A stretch of 8,806 nucleotides of DNA, taken from Novosphingobium sp. UBA6722. Its GTDB lineage: Bacteria > Pseudomonadota > Alphaproteobacteria > Sphingomonadales > Sphingomonadaceae. The stretch lies in the NCBI GenBank assembly GCA_002454125.1, contig DKII01000086.1:5872-14677 (forward strand), read 5' to 3'. This document shows positions 1 through 5,856 of this stretch, piece after piece. The translations under genes were made by a program, and so were the position numbers. Under the pieces are notes generated by a model. That model made no database searches. It had not been told where the DNA came from and saw only the letters and a list, made by a program, of their open reading frames with translations. Within the stretch, counting starts at the first letter, position 1. Each line of letters starts with the position of its first letter.

Positions 1-22
1 TATCCAGCTGAGCTACGGGTGC
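1..22 (-). tRNA. 5' end of a tRNA gene, probably tRNA-Arg (partial)
   Basis: Read on the minus strand, positions 22 to 1 give GCACCCG (5' acceptor strand), T8-A9, the D-stem GCTC, and an AGCTGGATA D-loop containing the invariant GG. This matches the first 22 nucleotides of a bacterial tRNA. The acceptor and D-arm sequence resembles alphaproteobacterial tRNA-Arg. The anticodon, variable loop, T-arm and 3' acceptor strand lie beyond the left edge, so the isotype is an inference. The gene is transcribed leftwards, away from the neighbouring protein gene. Confidence 0.8.
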
Positions 23-141
23 GCGAACAGGGCGAGCGGTTAGCAGCACGGGCGGGCTTGCGCCAGCGCATTTTCGGACCGAAACACCTTCACCCGGCGA
101 ATTAGCGATTTGGCAAGGCCGTTTGGCTATGGCTGCAACCC

Positions 142-579
142 ATGAACGCACAACCGCCTTCCTTCAACCCGCCGGCTGGAGCGCCGCCGGGCATGCTGCC
201 GGGATCGGGCCGGGCCGAATTCGGCCAGGCTTCGGCCAGCGCAATGAGCATGAAGTGGGCCGCGCTGCATGATGCTGCCGGCGTGGTAGCCATGCTGGCC
301 GGCATGGCGGCCGAGCCGATGAAGCCCGAGCTGCGCAACTTCCCGGCGATCATGCGCGATGTCGGCGGTTGGCGTCGCAACCTGGCCGAACAGGGCATTG
401 CCGATCTGGCCGCGATCATGGAGCCCGGCCTGGCCGCGCTGCTGGCGGTTCAGGCCCGCGGTGTAAGCCCGGCCACCGCCGCGCTGGCGCTGTGGCAGGA
501 ATTCCTGGCCGCCCGCGCGGGCCTGCTGGCCCTGGTCCCACCGCCCGAAGAGACCCCGCCGCCGCGCCGCTTTGCCTGA
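142..579 (+). CDS. Conserved-type hypothetical protein, Ala-rich, 145 aa
   Basis: I cannot assign a function. The product has a Pro/Gly-rich N-terminus (residues 1-25) and then an Ala/Leu/Met-rich, probably all-helical body. Residues 35-55 and 65-125 carry helix-like runs with conserved-looking spots such as MKWAALHDAAG and FPAIMRDVGGWRR. A second Pro-rich stretch closes the protein. There is no signal peptide, no clear membrane segment and no catalytic motif. Third codon positions are strongly G/C, as in the neighbouring genes, which supports real coding over the long antisense frame covering the same bases. No good Shine-Dalgarno precedes ATG 142, and internal ATGs at codons 18, 34 and 36 are alternative starts. 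The gene lies 39 bp upstream of mmcB on the same strand, but mmcB has its own promoter, so operon membership is uncertain. Confidence 0.75.
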   Translation: MNAQPPSFNPPAGAPPGMLPGSGRAEFGQASASAMSMKWAALHDAAGVVAMLAGMAAEPMKPELRNFPAIMRDVGGWRRNLAEQGIADLAAIMEPGLAALLAVQARGVSPATAALALWQEFLAARAGLLALVPPPEETPPPRRFA

Positions 580-583
580 GCGC

Positions 584-612
584 TTGCACAGTTCCCGGTC
601 TGTTCCTATGCT
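584..612 (+). promoter_or_regulatory. SOS promoter of mmcB with LexA box in the spacer
   Basis: A -35-like TTGCAC (584-589) is followed after exactly 17 nt by a -10-like TATGCT (607-612). Between them, 591-605 reads GTTC-CCGGTCT-GTTC, a perfect match to the alphaproteobacterial LexA operator GTTC-N7-GTTC. LexA bound here would cover the spacer and block RNA polymerase. Seven bases past the -10 is position 619, the A of the mmcB ATG, so the predicted transcript starts at or next to the start codon. The motif is seen directly; LexA binding and the start site are inferred. Confidence 0.8.
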
Positions 613-618
613 CCGGTG

Positions 619-1107
619 ATGACTGGAGCCGCGATTCCCGCAAGTGCCGATGCCGAACTGAAAGCCGCTCAGGCTGTAGCGCGCGGCATTTGCCGGCTGT
701 TCGCCCGCAATGACATCTGGTGCCTGGCGGAAATGCCGCTGCGCTCCAACCGCCGTGCCGACCTGATGGGGATCGATGCCAAAGGGCATCTGGTCATCGT
801 CGAGATCAAGGTCAGCAAGGCCGATCTGCTGGGCGATGCCAAGTGGCCCGATTACCTCGATCATTGTGACCGGTTCTATTGGGGCCTCGCCGCGCACCTC
901 GACCGCGCCTGCATGGAAACCGAAGCGTTTCGGCCCGATCGCTGCGGGCTGATCGTAGCCGATGGCTATGATGCCGAGATCCTGCGCCCCGCCCCCACCG
1001 TTCCGCTCAACGCCGCGCGCCGCAAGGCCGAGGTGGAGCGGCTGGCCCGCGCCGCGCTGCGCCGCCAGCAGGGCTTCGTCGATCCGGGTCTGGCCGCCTG
1101 GAGTTAG
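619..1107 (+). CDS. mmcB: MmcB-type DNA repair nuclease (DUF1052 family), SOS-regulated
   Basis: The product is a 162-aa cytoplasmic protein of the MmcB family, named in Caulobacter as an SOS gene needed for mitomycin C resistance and predicted to be a PD-(D/E)XK-type endonuclease. The fold's signature is visible: Glu38 in LAEMPL, Asp48 in RADLMGID, and the E-x-K pair Glu62/Lys64 in IVEIKVS. A helix with Trp76, Tyr79 and Cys83 (KWPDYLDHC) follows, as in this superfamily. The C-terminus (residues 130-150) is a basic helix rich in Arg and Ala. The start is set at ATG 619. GTG 616 is one codon upstream in frame, but neither has a Shine-Dalgarno, and the promoter geometry predicts transcription from 619, so translation is probably leaderless. 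Expression should be induced by DNA damage through the LexA box 14 bp upstream. The stop codon overlaps that of the convergent DUF1289 gene. Confidence 0.92.
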   Translation: MTGAAIPASADAELKAAQAVARGICRLFARNDIWCLAEMPLRSNRRADLMGIDAKGHLVIVEIKVSKADLLGDAKWPDYLDHCDRFYWGLAAHLDRACMETEAFRPDRCGLIVADGYDAEILRPAPTVPLNAARRKAEVERLARAALRRQQGFVDPGLAAWS

Positions 1108-1277
1108 CCGCGCTCCTTCAATTTGCGCAGGATCGCATGCTTCTCTTGTGGCCGCAGCATCGGCCAGTCGGCAATCTCGTTCAGCGTGCGCTTGCAGCCG
1201 AGGCACCAGCCGGTCGCAGAATCGATCCGGCACGTGCCATCGCAGGGCGAATCCGGCCCGCGCGGGGTTAGGCGCAA
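1104..1277 (-). CDS. DUF1289 family small four-cysteine protein
   Basis: Counted from the TTG at 1277 this is a 57-aa protein with the DUF1289 signature: Cys12-x3-Cys16 (SPCDGTCRID), Cys25-x2-Cys28 (GWCLGCKRT), then the conserved TLNEIADW segment and a C-terminal helix ending LRKLKERG. The four cysteines could bind an Fe-S cluster or zinc; the biochemical role of the family is not established to my knowledge. The start is uncertain. The frame is open up to a GTG at 1349 (81 aa), inside the end of the M20 gene, and neither start has a clear Shine-Dalgarno. TTG 1277 gives the usual short N-terminal lead before the first Cys and begins 3 bp after the M20 stop, which suggests translational coupling. 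The TAA stop (1104-1106) overlaps the TAG stop of mmcB on the other strand. Confidence 0.85.
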   Translation of the reverse strand: MRLTPRGPDSPCDGTCRIDSATGWCLGCKRTLNEIADWPMLRPQEKHAILRKLKERG

Positions 1278-1279
1278 GC

Positions 1280-2608
1280 TCAGCGCTTCACCGCCGGTTC
1301 GCGCGACAGCCGGGTCATCAGCAGCGCCGCGCGCTTGGCCTGGCGCCACAGGCTGGGCACGTCGACCGTCTCGGCAGCGGTGTGATCCCCCTCGCTCGCC
1401 GGGCCGAGCCCGACCAGGCTATCGACATCCGCAGCCACGAAACTGACATCGCCAGCCCCGCGCTTAAGCGGATCGAGCGCGGCCATCTCGGGCAGGCCGA
1501 GCGTGGCGTTGACGCCATTGAGCTTGGCCAGCAGCGCGCGGTTGCCCTCGGTCGGGGCCATCGGCGGGTACTTGTCTTCGAACACCAGGGTTGCCGTGCC
1601 GCCATTGAACGGCCGCGCGACAATCTCGCGCATCTTGGCTTCGGTCCGCTGGATCGATTCGCGGGTGAGCGCCCGGACATCGCCCATCGCCACGGCCACG
1701 CCGGGGATGATGTTGGTCTTGCCGGTTGCTTCGGCATTGGCGCCGCTATCGGCAATCGCGGCGCTGGCGCCGCCCGCGATCATCCCGACGTTGAAGGTCA
1801 GGTTTGGTTCGGGCAGCTCCTTGCGGAAGGCGGCGAGGATTGCGGCAAGCGGATAGATCGCGCCTTCGCCGGCGCGCTCGGAAAAGACTCCGCTGGAATG
1901 GCCGCTGCGGGCCGTGACGGTCACACGCCAGTTCCCGGCCGAGCGGCGCGCGATCGAGCCCATGTCTTTCCCGTCTTCCTGGCTCAGCCCTTCGAAATCG
2001 AGCGCGGCATCGGCGCGCTTGCCCGCAGCGATCAGGTCGGCCCGGGCGATGGACAGCGGCAGGCCGGCCTCTTCCTCGTCCCCGGTCAGGACGATCTCGA
2101 TGTTCGCGTCCTTCAGCGTCCCGGCCTTGTGCATGGCCCGCAGCGCGGCCAGCATGGCGATCACCCCGCCCTTGTCATCAGCGGCGCCCGGGCCCTTGAC
2201 CTTGTCCGCACCGATCCGCTCGAACTTCTGGAACGGGTGGTCGAGCTCGAACACCGTATCGAGGTGGCCAATCAGCAGCAGCCGCTTGGTGCCCTTCTTC
2301 CCCTTATGCTCGGCAATGAAGTGACCGGCACGGCCAACGACGGACTGATCGACCCAGCGCACGGTAAAGCCGAGCGCTTCAAATTCCGGCACCAGCATGT
2401 CGTGCACGGCGCGCACGCCCTTGAGGTTGCGGGTGCCGCTGTTCTGGTTGACCAGCTTTTCCAGCAGCGCGAGGTGGCGCGCCTGTTCGGCATCGACCGT
2501 CGCGATCATCGCCTGTTCGGCCTTGCTCGGCGGCGCGGCCAGCAGCGGGGCAGGAAGGACCAGGGCGGCGATCAGCGCGGCGGGCGCGAGCAGGTGACGG
2601 GTCAGCAT
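1280..2608 (-). CDS. Secreted M20 family zinc metallopeptidase (glutamate carboxypeptidase-like)
   Basis: This 442-aa enzyme belongs to the M20/M25/M40 di-zinc hydrolases. Its layout best matches the carboxypeptidase G2 type, which removes C-terminal glutamate-like residues; the substrate here is unknown. The N-terminus is a Sec signal peptide (MLTRHLLAPAALIAALVLPA then PLLA-APP, cleavage near residue 25), so it acts in the periplasm or outside. Metal and catalytic residues are in order: His115 and Asp117 (LIGHLDTV), Asp144 (GPGAADDKGG), Glu178/Glu179 (TGDEEEAG), Glu206 (ADAALDFEG) and His409 (EGDHTAAE). The dimerisation domain lies around residues 220-335, starting at the WRVTVTARSGHSSG strand. 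The start ATG at 2608 is preceded on the minus strand by GGCAGGGTGC, a modest ribosome-binding site, and gives a proper signal peptide; in-frame upstream codons do not look coding. DUF1289 follows in the same direction. Confidence 0.93.
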   Translation of the reverse strand: MLTRHLLAPAALIAALVLPAPLLAAPPSKAEQAMIATVDAEQARHLALLEKLVNQNSGTRNLKGVRAVHDMLVPEFEALGFTVRWVDQSVVGRAGHFIAEHKGKKGTKRLLLIGHLDTVFELDHPFQKFERIGADKVKGPGAADDKGGVIAMLAALRAMHKAGTLKDANIEIVLTGDEEEAGLPLSIARADLIAAGKRADAALDFEGLSQEDGKDMGSIARRSAGNWRVTVTARSGHSSGVFSERAGEGAIYPLAAILAAFRKELPEPNLTFNVGMIAGGASAAIADSGANAEATGKTNIIPGVAVAMGDVRALTRESIQRTEAKMREIVARPFNGGTATLVFEDKYPPMAPTEGNRALLAKLNGVNATLGLPEMAALDPLKRGAGDVSFVAADVDSLVGLGPASEGDHTAAETVDVPSLWRQAKRAALLMTRLSREPAVKR

Positions 2609-2653
2609 GGCCGCACCCTGCCAAAGCCCTGTCCTGGGTGCCAGCGCAATTTT

Positions 2654-2682
2654 CTTGCTTTTTGTTGCAATGCACACTAGAT
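2654..2682 (+). promoter_or_regulatory. Candidate promoter for the DEAD-box helicase
   Basis: CTTGCT (2654-2659) and CTAGAT (2677-2682) are 17 nt apart and resemble the -35 and -10 boxes of housekeeping promoters in alphaproteobacteria. They sit in the most AT-rich part of the divergent gap between the M20 gene and the helicase. Transcription would start near 2689 and leave a leader of about 195 nt. The match is partial, so this is a proposal only. Confidence 0.3.
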
Positions 2683-2689
2683 GACGCCT

Positions 2690-2884
2690 TGCAATCGGCG
2701 CGTGGGCCCTGTTTCCACCGCAGTTCCGGCAGCGTGAGGTCACCGTTTCCACGGAAGACTTGCCCGAACGTACGATCGCCGCATTCGCTGAAGCTTCCTC
2801 TTTCACGCAGGGTCGCATCGAACGACACCTTGCTTCGCATGGCGGGATCTTTCCGTCTGCGCCGCTTCATATTGAAGAGATTTT
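2690..2884 (+). other. Putative long 5' leader of the helicase mRNA
   Basis: No credible gene lies between 2609 and 2884. The proposed leader has complementary segments: GCGTGA (2732-2737) with TCACGC (2803-2808), enclosing GGAAG (2753-2757) with CTTCC (2794-2798). Next to the start codon is a short AT-rich hairpin, CTTCA (2865-2869), loop TAT, TGAAG (2873-2877), whose right arm overlaps the weak ribosome-binding site GAAGAGA (2874-2880). Long structured leaders are known for cold-inducible RNA helicases, where RNA structure controls translation or decay. The pairings are seen in the sequence; a regulatory role is inference. Confidence 0.35.
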
Positions 2885-4558
2885 ATGACCTATTTTACCG
2901 ATCTTGGCCTGGCCGAGCCGCTTGTCCGTGCGCTTGAGACCAAGGGCTATTCCGATCCCACCCCGATCCAGCGCCAGGCGATCCCGGCGCTGCTCGAAGG
3001 CCGTGACCTGTTGGGCATTGCCCAGACCGGCACCGGCAAGACCGCCGCTTTCTCGCTGCCTTCGCTGCACCGCCTGGCCGCCAATCCCAAGGCACGCAGC
3101 AATGCCTCGTGCCGCATGCTGGTGCTGAGCCCCACGCGCGAGCTGGCCGCCCAGATCGCCGAGAACATGCGCGGCTATGCCAAGTACCTGAACCTTTCGG
3201 TCCAGTGCGTGTTCGGCGGGATCCCCGTCGGCAAGCAGGCCCGTGCGCTGGTTCCGGGCTGCGACATCTTGGTCGCCACGCCGGGCCGCCTGCTCGACCT
3301 GATCGACCAGCGCGCCCTGACGCTGCGCAATGTCGAGATCTTCGTGCTCGACGAAGCCGACCAGATGATGGACCTGGGGTTCATCGTGCCGCTTAAGCGC
3401 GTGGCCAACATGCTCCCTAAGGAGCGCCAGAGCCTGTTCTTCAGCGCGACCATGCCCAAGGCGATTGCCGAGCTGGGCAAGCAGTTCATCTCTAACCCGG
3501 TGCGCGTTGAAGTGACGCCGCAGGCCACCACGGCCGAGCGGGTCGATCAGTTCATCACCTTCGTCAACCAGAGCGAGAAGCAGGCCCTGCTGTCGCTGCG
3601 GCTGCGCGCCGGTCTGGCCGATGGTTCGATCGAACGCGCGCTGGTCTTCACCCGCACCAAGCACGGGGCTGACCGCGTCGTACGCCACCTGACCACCGCC
3701 GGCGTCAATGCCGCGGCGATCCACGGCAACAAGAGCCAGGCCCAGCGCACCGCTGCGCTGCTGGCCTTCCGCAAGGGCACCACGCCGGTGCTGGTGGCGA
3801 CCGACATCGCTGCCCGCGGGATCGACGTGACGGGCGTGAGCCACGTGTTCAACTTTGAACTGCCCAACGTGCCCGAACAGTATGTCCACCGGATCGGCCG
3901 CACCGCGCGTGCCGGCGCCGATGGCGTGGCGCAGAGCTTCTGCGCCCCGGACGAAAAGGCCTACCTGAAGGACATCGAACGCCTGACCGACGTCAAGCTG
4001 ATGCCGCTGCCGCTGCCGGAAGACTTCCAGAAGGAAGCTGCCCGTCTGCCGCTGCCCAGCCGCAAGCCGGCCGAAGCCGAGCAGGACGCCCGCCGCGACG
4101 AGCGCGATGCGCGTGGACGTGGCGGCCCGGGTGGCCGAGGCGGTCAGCGCAATGGCGGCCGCAACAACAACCGCAGCCCGGGCGGCCAGAGCCGCGACGG
4201 GCAGAGCCGCGATCAGCACCACCGCAACGAGCACGTCCGCAAGGAATGGGCCCCGCGCGAACAGCGTGGTCCGGTCTTCAACCCGCTCGCCGCTGAAGAG
4301 CGTGAAGCCCGCCAGTTCGGCGTCATGCCCAAGGCTGGCGCCAACACCGCCGAACGCCGGCCGGCTCCGGCCGGTGACCGTCGTCCGGCCCCGACCGGCG
4401 ATCGCCGTCCGGTCCGTCAGGGCGAACGCCGCGATGGACCGCAGGGTGAGCGCCGCGGTGCTCCGCACGGTGACCGCCGCCCCGGTGGTGATCGGCGCGA
4501 TGGTGGTCGTGGTGGCCAGGGCGGCCAGTTCCGCGGCAAGACCCACAACGCCCGCTAA
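2885..4558 (+). CDS. DEAD-box ATP-dependent RNA helicase, RhlE-like, with RGG tail
   Basis: This 557-aa cytoplasmic enzyme uses ATP to unwind short RNA duplexes, typically in ribosome assembly, RNA decay or cold adaptation. All family motifs are present: Q motif (Phe4, GYSDPTPIQ 21-29), motif I AQTGTGKT (46-53), Ia PTRELA (83-88), Ib TPGR (132-135), II DEAD (156-159), III SAT (187-189), IV VFTRT (254-258), V ATDIAARGID (305-314) and VI YVHRIGRTARAG (333-344). The two RecA-like domains end near residue 375. The rest (about 400-557) is low-complexity and rich in Arg, Gly, Asp and Pro, with RGG and GDRRP-like units; such tails commonly bind RNA non-specifically. Start ATG 2885 follows GAAGAGA, 4 nt away, and begins directly at the Q-motif region, as expected. 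The helicase core fits RhlE best among named bacterial families, but the exact orthologue is not certain. Confidence 0.95.
   Translation: MTYFTDLGLAEPLVRALETKGYSDPTPIQRQAIPALLEGRDLLGIAQTGTGKTAAFSLPSLHRLAANPKARSNASCRMLVLSPTRELAAQIAENMRGYAKYLNLSVQCVFGGIPVGKQARALVPGCDILVATPGRLLDLIDQRALTLRNVEIFVLDEADQMMDLGFIVPLKRVANMLPKERQSLFFSATMPKAIAELGKQFISNPVRVEVTPQATTAERVDQFITFVNQSEKQALLSLRLRAGLADGSIERALVFTRTKHGADRVVRHLTTAGVNAAAIHGNKSQAQRTAALLAFRKGTTPVLVATDIAARGIDVTGVSHVFNFELPNVPEQYVHRIGRTARAGADGVAQSFCAPDEKAYLKDIERLTDVKLMPLPLPEDFQKEAARLPLPSRKPAEAEQDARRDERDARGRGGPGGRGGQRNGGRNNNRSPGGQSRDGQSRDQHHRNEHVRKEWAPREQRGPVFNPLAAEEREARQFGVMPKAGANTAERRPAPAGDRRPAPTGDRRPVRQGERRDGPQGERRGAPHGDRRPGGDRRDGGRGGQGGQFRGKTHNAR
4352..4507 (+). 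repeat. In-frame degenerate GDRRP/GERR tail repeats
   Basis: Residues 490-541 of the helicase consist of short imperfect repeats: RRPAPAGD, RRPAPTGD, RRPVRQGE, RRDGPQGE, RRGAPHGD, RRPGGD, RRDGG. At DNA level the first two units share the pattern CGTCGTCCGGCCCC / CGCCGTCCGGTCC. Each unit carries an Arg-Arg pair followed by an acid, giving a mixed-charge, disordered tail. Arrays like this tend to vary in copy number between strains. Confidence 0.7.
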
Positions 4559-4566
4559 CAGGGCTG

Positions 4567-4585
4567 GCGCCGCGAATCGCGGCGC
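4567..4585 (+). terminator. Strong GC hairpin after the helicase gene
   Basis: GCGCCGCG (4567-4574), loop AAT, CGCGGCGC (4578-4585) form a perfect 8-bp stem starting 9 bp past the helicase stop. No T-run follows (next bases GGCATAAGG), so it is not a classical intrinsic terminator. It may act as a weak terminator or protect the 3' end of the upstream message. It lies 16 bp before the hydroxylase start, so partial read-through is possible. Confidence 0.5.
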
Positions 4586-4601
4586 GGCATAAGGCGCGGC
4601 A

Positions 4602-5336
4602 ATGCAGGATCTGTCTGGTTCGGGATGGCAAGCGGCCGCATGGTCGGCAGTGGCGATGACGCTGATCGTCGCGTTGCGCTATCTCGTTACCAGCGGCGCC
4701 TTTGCCTGGGCCACCAGGATCGTGCGGCCCGGCCTCTACCAGGGGCTGGAGCCGCAGATTCGGCGCGAGATCGGCTGGTCGCTGGCTTCGGCGGCGATCT
4801 ACGGCATTCCCGCCGGGGTGGTCGCCTGGGGCTGGCAGCAAGCGGGCTGGACCCGGATCTACACCGATTTCAGCGCCTATCCGCTGTGGTACTTGCCGCT
4901 GTCTGTGCTGCTCTACCTGTTTGCGCACGATACCTGGTTCTACTGGACCCACCGCTGGATGCACCGCCCCTGGCTGTTCCGCCGGGCCCACGCCGTCCAC
5001 CACGCCAGCCGGCCGCCGACTGCTTGGACGGCAATGAGCTTTCACCCCTGGGAGGCCGTGACCGGCGCGCTGGTCATCCCGGCGCTGGTTTTCTTCATTC
5101 CCATTCACGCGGCGATGCTGGGCCTGGTCCTGGCGATCATGACGCTGATGGGGATTACCAACCACATGGGCTGGGAACTGTTTTCCGCCCGCCTTGTTCA
5201 TTCGCGCTTAGGGGGCTGGCTGATAACAGCGAGCCACCATCAGCGGCATCACGAGAACTATCAATGCAACTACGGCCTCTATTTTCGCGTCTGGGACCGG
5301 CTTTGCGGCACGGATCGCGGCCTCTCCTCGCTCTGA
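4602..5336 (+). CDS. Fatty acid hydroxylase / sterol desaturase superfamily membrane enzyme
   Basis: This 244-aa integral membrane di-iron enzyme uses O2 to hydroxylate or desaturate a lipid; the substrate cannot be told from sequence. Hydrophobic spans are visible at about residues 11-30, 59-78, 92-108 and 151-184. The iron-binding histidine clusters are in order: His109, then HRWMH (117-121), HAVHH (130-134), His148 in SFHPWE, His188 in TNHMGW, and HHQRHH (212-217) before the conserved NYGLYFRVWDRLCGT ending. This is the standard PF04116 arrangement with the active site on the cytoplasmic side. Start ATG 4602 has AAGG seven bases upstream. Sphingomonads make carotenoids, hopanoids and hydroxylated sphingolipids, any of which could be the substrate. 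Its last 73 bp overlap the start of the DUF2141 gene in another frame, so the two proteins are probably made together. Confidence 0.9.
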   Translation: MQDLSGSGWQAAAWSAVAMTLIVALRYLVTSGAFAWATRIVRPGLYQGLEPQIRREIGWSLASAAIYGIPAGVVAWGWQQAGWTRIYTDFSAYPLWYLPLSVLLYLFAHDTWFYWTHRWMHRPWLFRRAHAVHHASRPPTAWTAMSFHPWEAVTGALVIPALVFFIPIHAAMLGLVLAIMTLMGITNHMGWELFSARLVHSRLGGWLITASHHQRHHENYQCNYGLYFRVWDRLCGTDRGLSSL

Positions 5337-5761
5337 CCCTGGCGCTGCCGCTGGTGGGCGCCGGCGCGCCGGCCGTAACCCCCCAGCAACTGACCGAGGT
5401 GAGCGTGGTGGTCACCGGCCTGCGCAATGCCAAGGGCCAGGTTCTCGCCTGCCTGACCGCCCAGCCCAAGGGCTTTCCCGATTGCCGCAAGGATCCCGCA
5501 GCCAAGAACGCGGTCGTTCCCGCCGGCACCACGGTGCGGATCAACTTCGGCGCGGTCCCGGCCGGGCGCTATGCCATCTCGATGATCCATGACGAGAATG
5601 CCAACCGCAAGATGGACATGGCACTGATGATGCCCAAGGAAGGCTACGGGTTCTCCCGCGATGCGCCGGTAAGGATGGGGCCGCCCAAATTTGACAAGGC
5701 TGCATTCGACGTAGCCGGGGCCACGGTCGAGCAGCAGGCCCGGATGCGCTACCTTTTCTGA
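5264..5761 (+). CDS. Secreted DUF2141 domain protein
   Basis: This 165-aa exported protein has an N-terminal signal sequence (hydrophobic core PLLALTLALPLVGAGAPA, cleavage near residue 37) and then a DUF2141 domain over most of the rest. Family landmarks are VVVTGLRNAKGQVLACL, the central VPAGRYAISMIHDENANRKMD, and EGYGFSRDAPVRMGPPKF near the C-terminus. The domain is predicted to be a beta-sandwich, and its role is not established. Start choice: ATG 5264 lies 73 bp inside the hydroxylase gene and gives a long basic n-region. TTG 5303 would give a 24-residue signal peptide of more usual length with a 34-bp overlap. Neither has a strong ribosome-binding site, which fits translation coupled to the upstream gene. 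Two cysteines (in LACLT and PDCRK) follow the signal and could form a disulfide in the periplasm. Confidence 0.85.
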   Translation: MQLRPLFSRLGPALRHGSRPLLALTLALPLVGAGAPAVTPQQLTEVSVVVTGLRNAKGQVLACLTAQPKGFPDCRKDPAAKNAVVPAGTTVRINFGAVPAGRYAISMIHDENANRKMDMALMMPKEGYGFSRDAPVRMGPPKFDKAAFDVAGATVEQQARMRYLF

Positions 5762-5764
5762 GCA

Positions 5765-5774
5765 CGGTTAACCG
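5765..5774. promoter_or_regulatory. Perfect 10-bp palindrome CGGTTAACCG
   Basis: CGGTTAACCG lies 4 bp after the DUF2141 stop and contains GTTAAC, the half-site style recognised by the alphaproteobacterial cell-cycle regulator CtrA. A related AACGGTTAA occurs about 65 bp downstream. It could be a second regulator site for the PAS gene. The symmetry is certain; the function is inferred. Confidence 0.35.
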
Positions 5775-5819
5775 TTTGGCGCGGTGCTGACGTCAATCCG
5801 GCTTTGACGCCAAGGCAAT

Positions 5820-5856
5820 TGGCGCAACTTAACGGTTAATTTACCATGTTGCGCCA
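5820..5856 (+). promoter_or_regulatory. Dyad enclosing a CtrA-like box upstream of the PAS gene
   Basis: TGGCGCAAC (5820-5828) and GTTGCGCCA (5848-5856) are perfect 9-bp inverted repeats around a 19-bp AT-rich core. The core contains TTAA (5829-5832), seven bases, then TTTACC (5840-5845), one mismatch from the CtrA consensus TTAA-N7-TTAAC. A possible -35, TTGACG (5804-5809), lies upstream with a poor -10 (CTTAAC, 5828-5833) that would overlap the box. If those elements are right, a bound regulator would block the promoter. The repeat is directly visible; the regulator is inferred. It could instead be an RNA hairpin at the end of the upstream transcript, but no T-run follows. Confidence 0.45.

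Noticed and set aside
72..84. Palindrome TTTCGG-A-CCGAAA between the tRNA and the first protein gene
   Set aside because: It is too tight to form an RNA hairpin and no T-run follows, so it is not a terminator. It could be an operator, but one isolated 13-bp symmetry is weak evidence.
616..618. GTG start for mmcB one codon before ATG 619
   Set aside because: It would lie upstream of the predicted transcription start, and ATG 619 is the stronger initiation codon, especially on a leaderless message.
127..1233. Minus-strand frame of 368 codons opposite mmcB and the upstream gene
   Set aside because: It spans two plus-strand genes and the LexA-box promoter, and has no domain-like sequence. MmcB on the plus strand is clear.
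962..2680. Plus-strand frame of 572 codons across the M20 gene
   Set aside because: It starts inside mmcB and runs antisense to the M20 peptidase, whose signal peptide and zinc ligands are all intact.
2867..4546. Open minus-strand frame of 559 codons opposite the helicase
   Set aside because: Its composition is Ala/Gly/Arg/His-rich without any domain, and the opposite strand carries every DEAD-box motif. Long stop-free antisense frames are expected in GC-rich genes with G/C at third positions.
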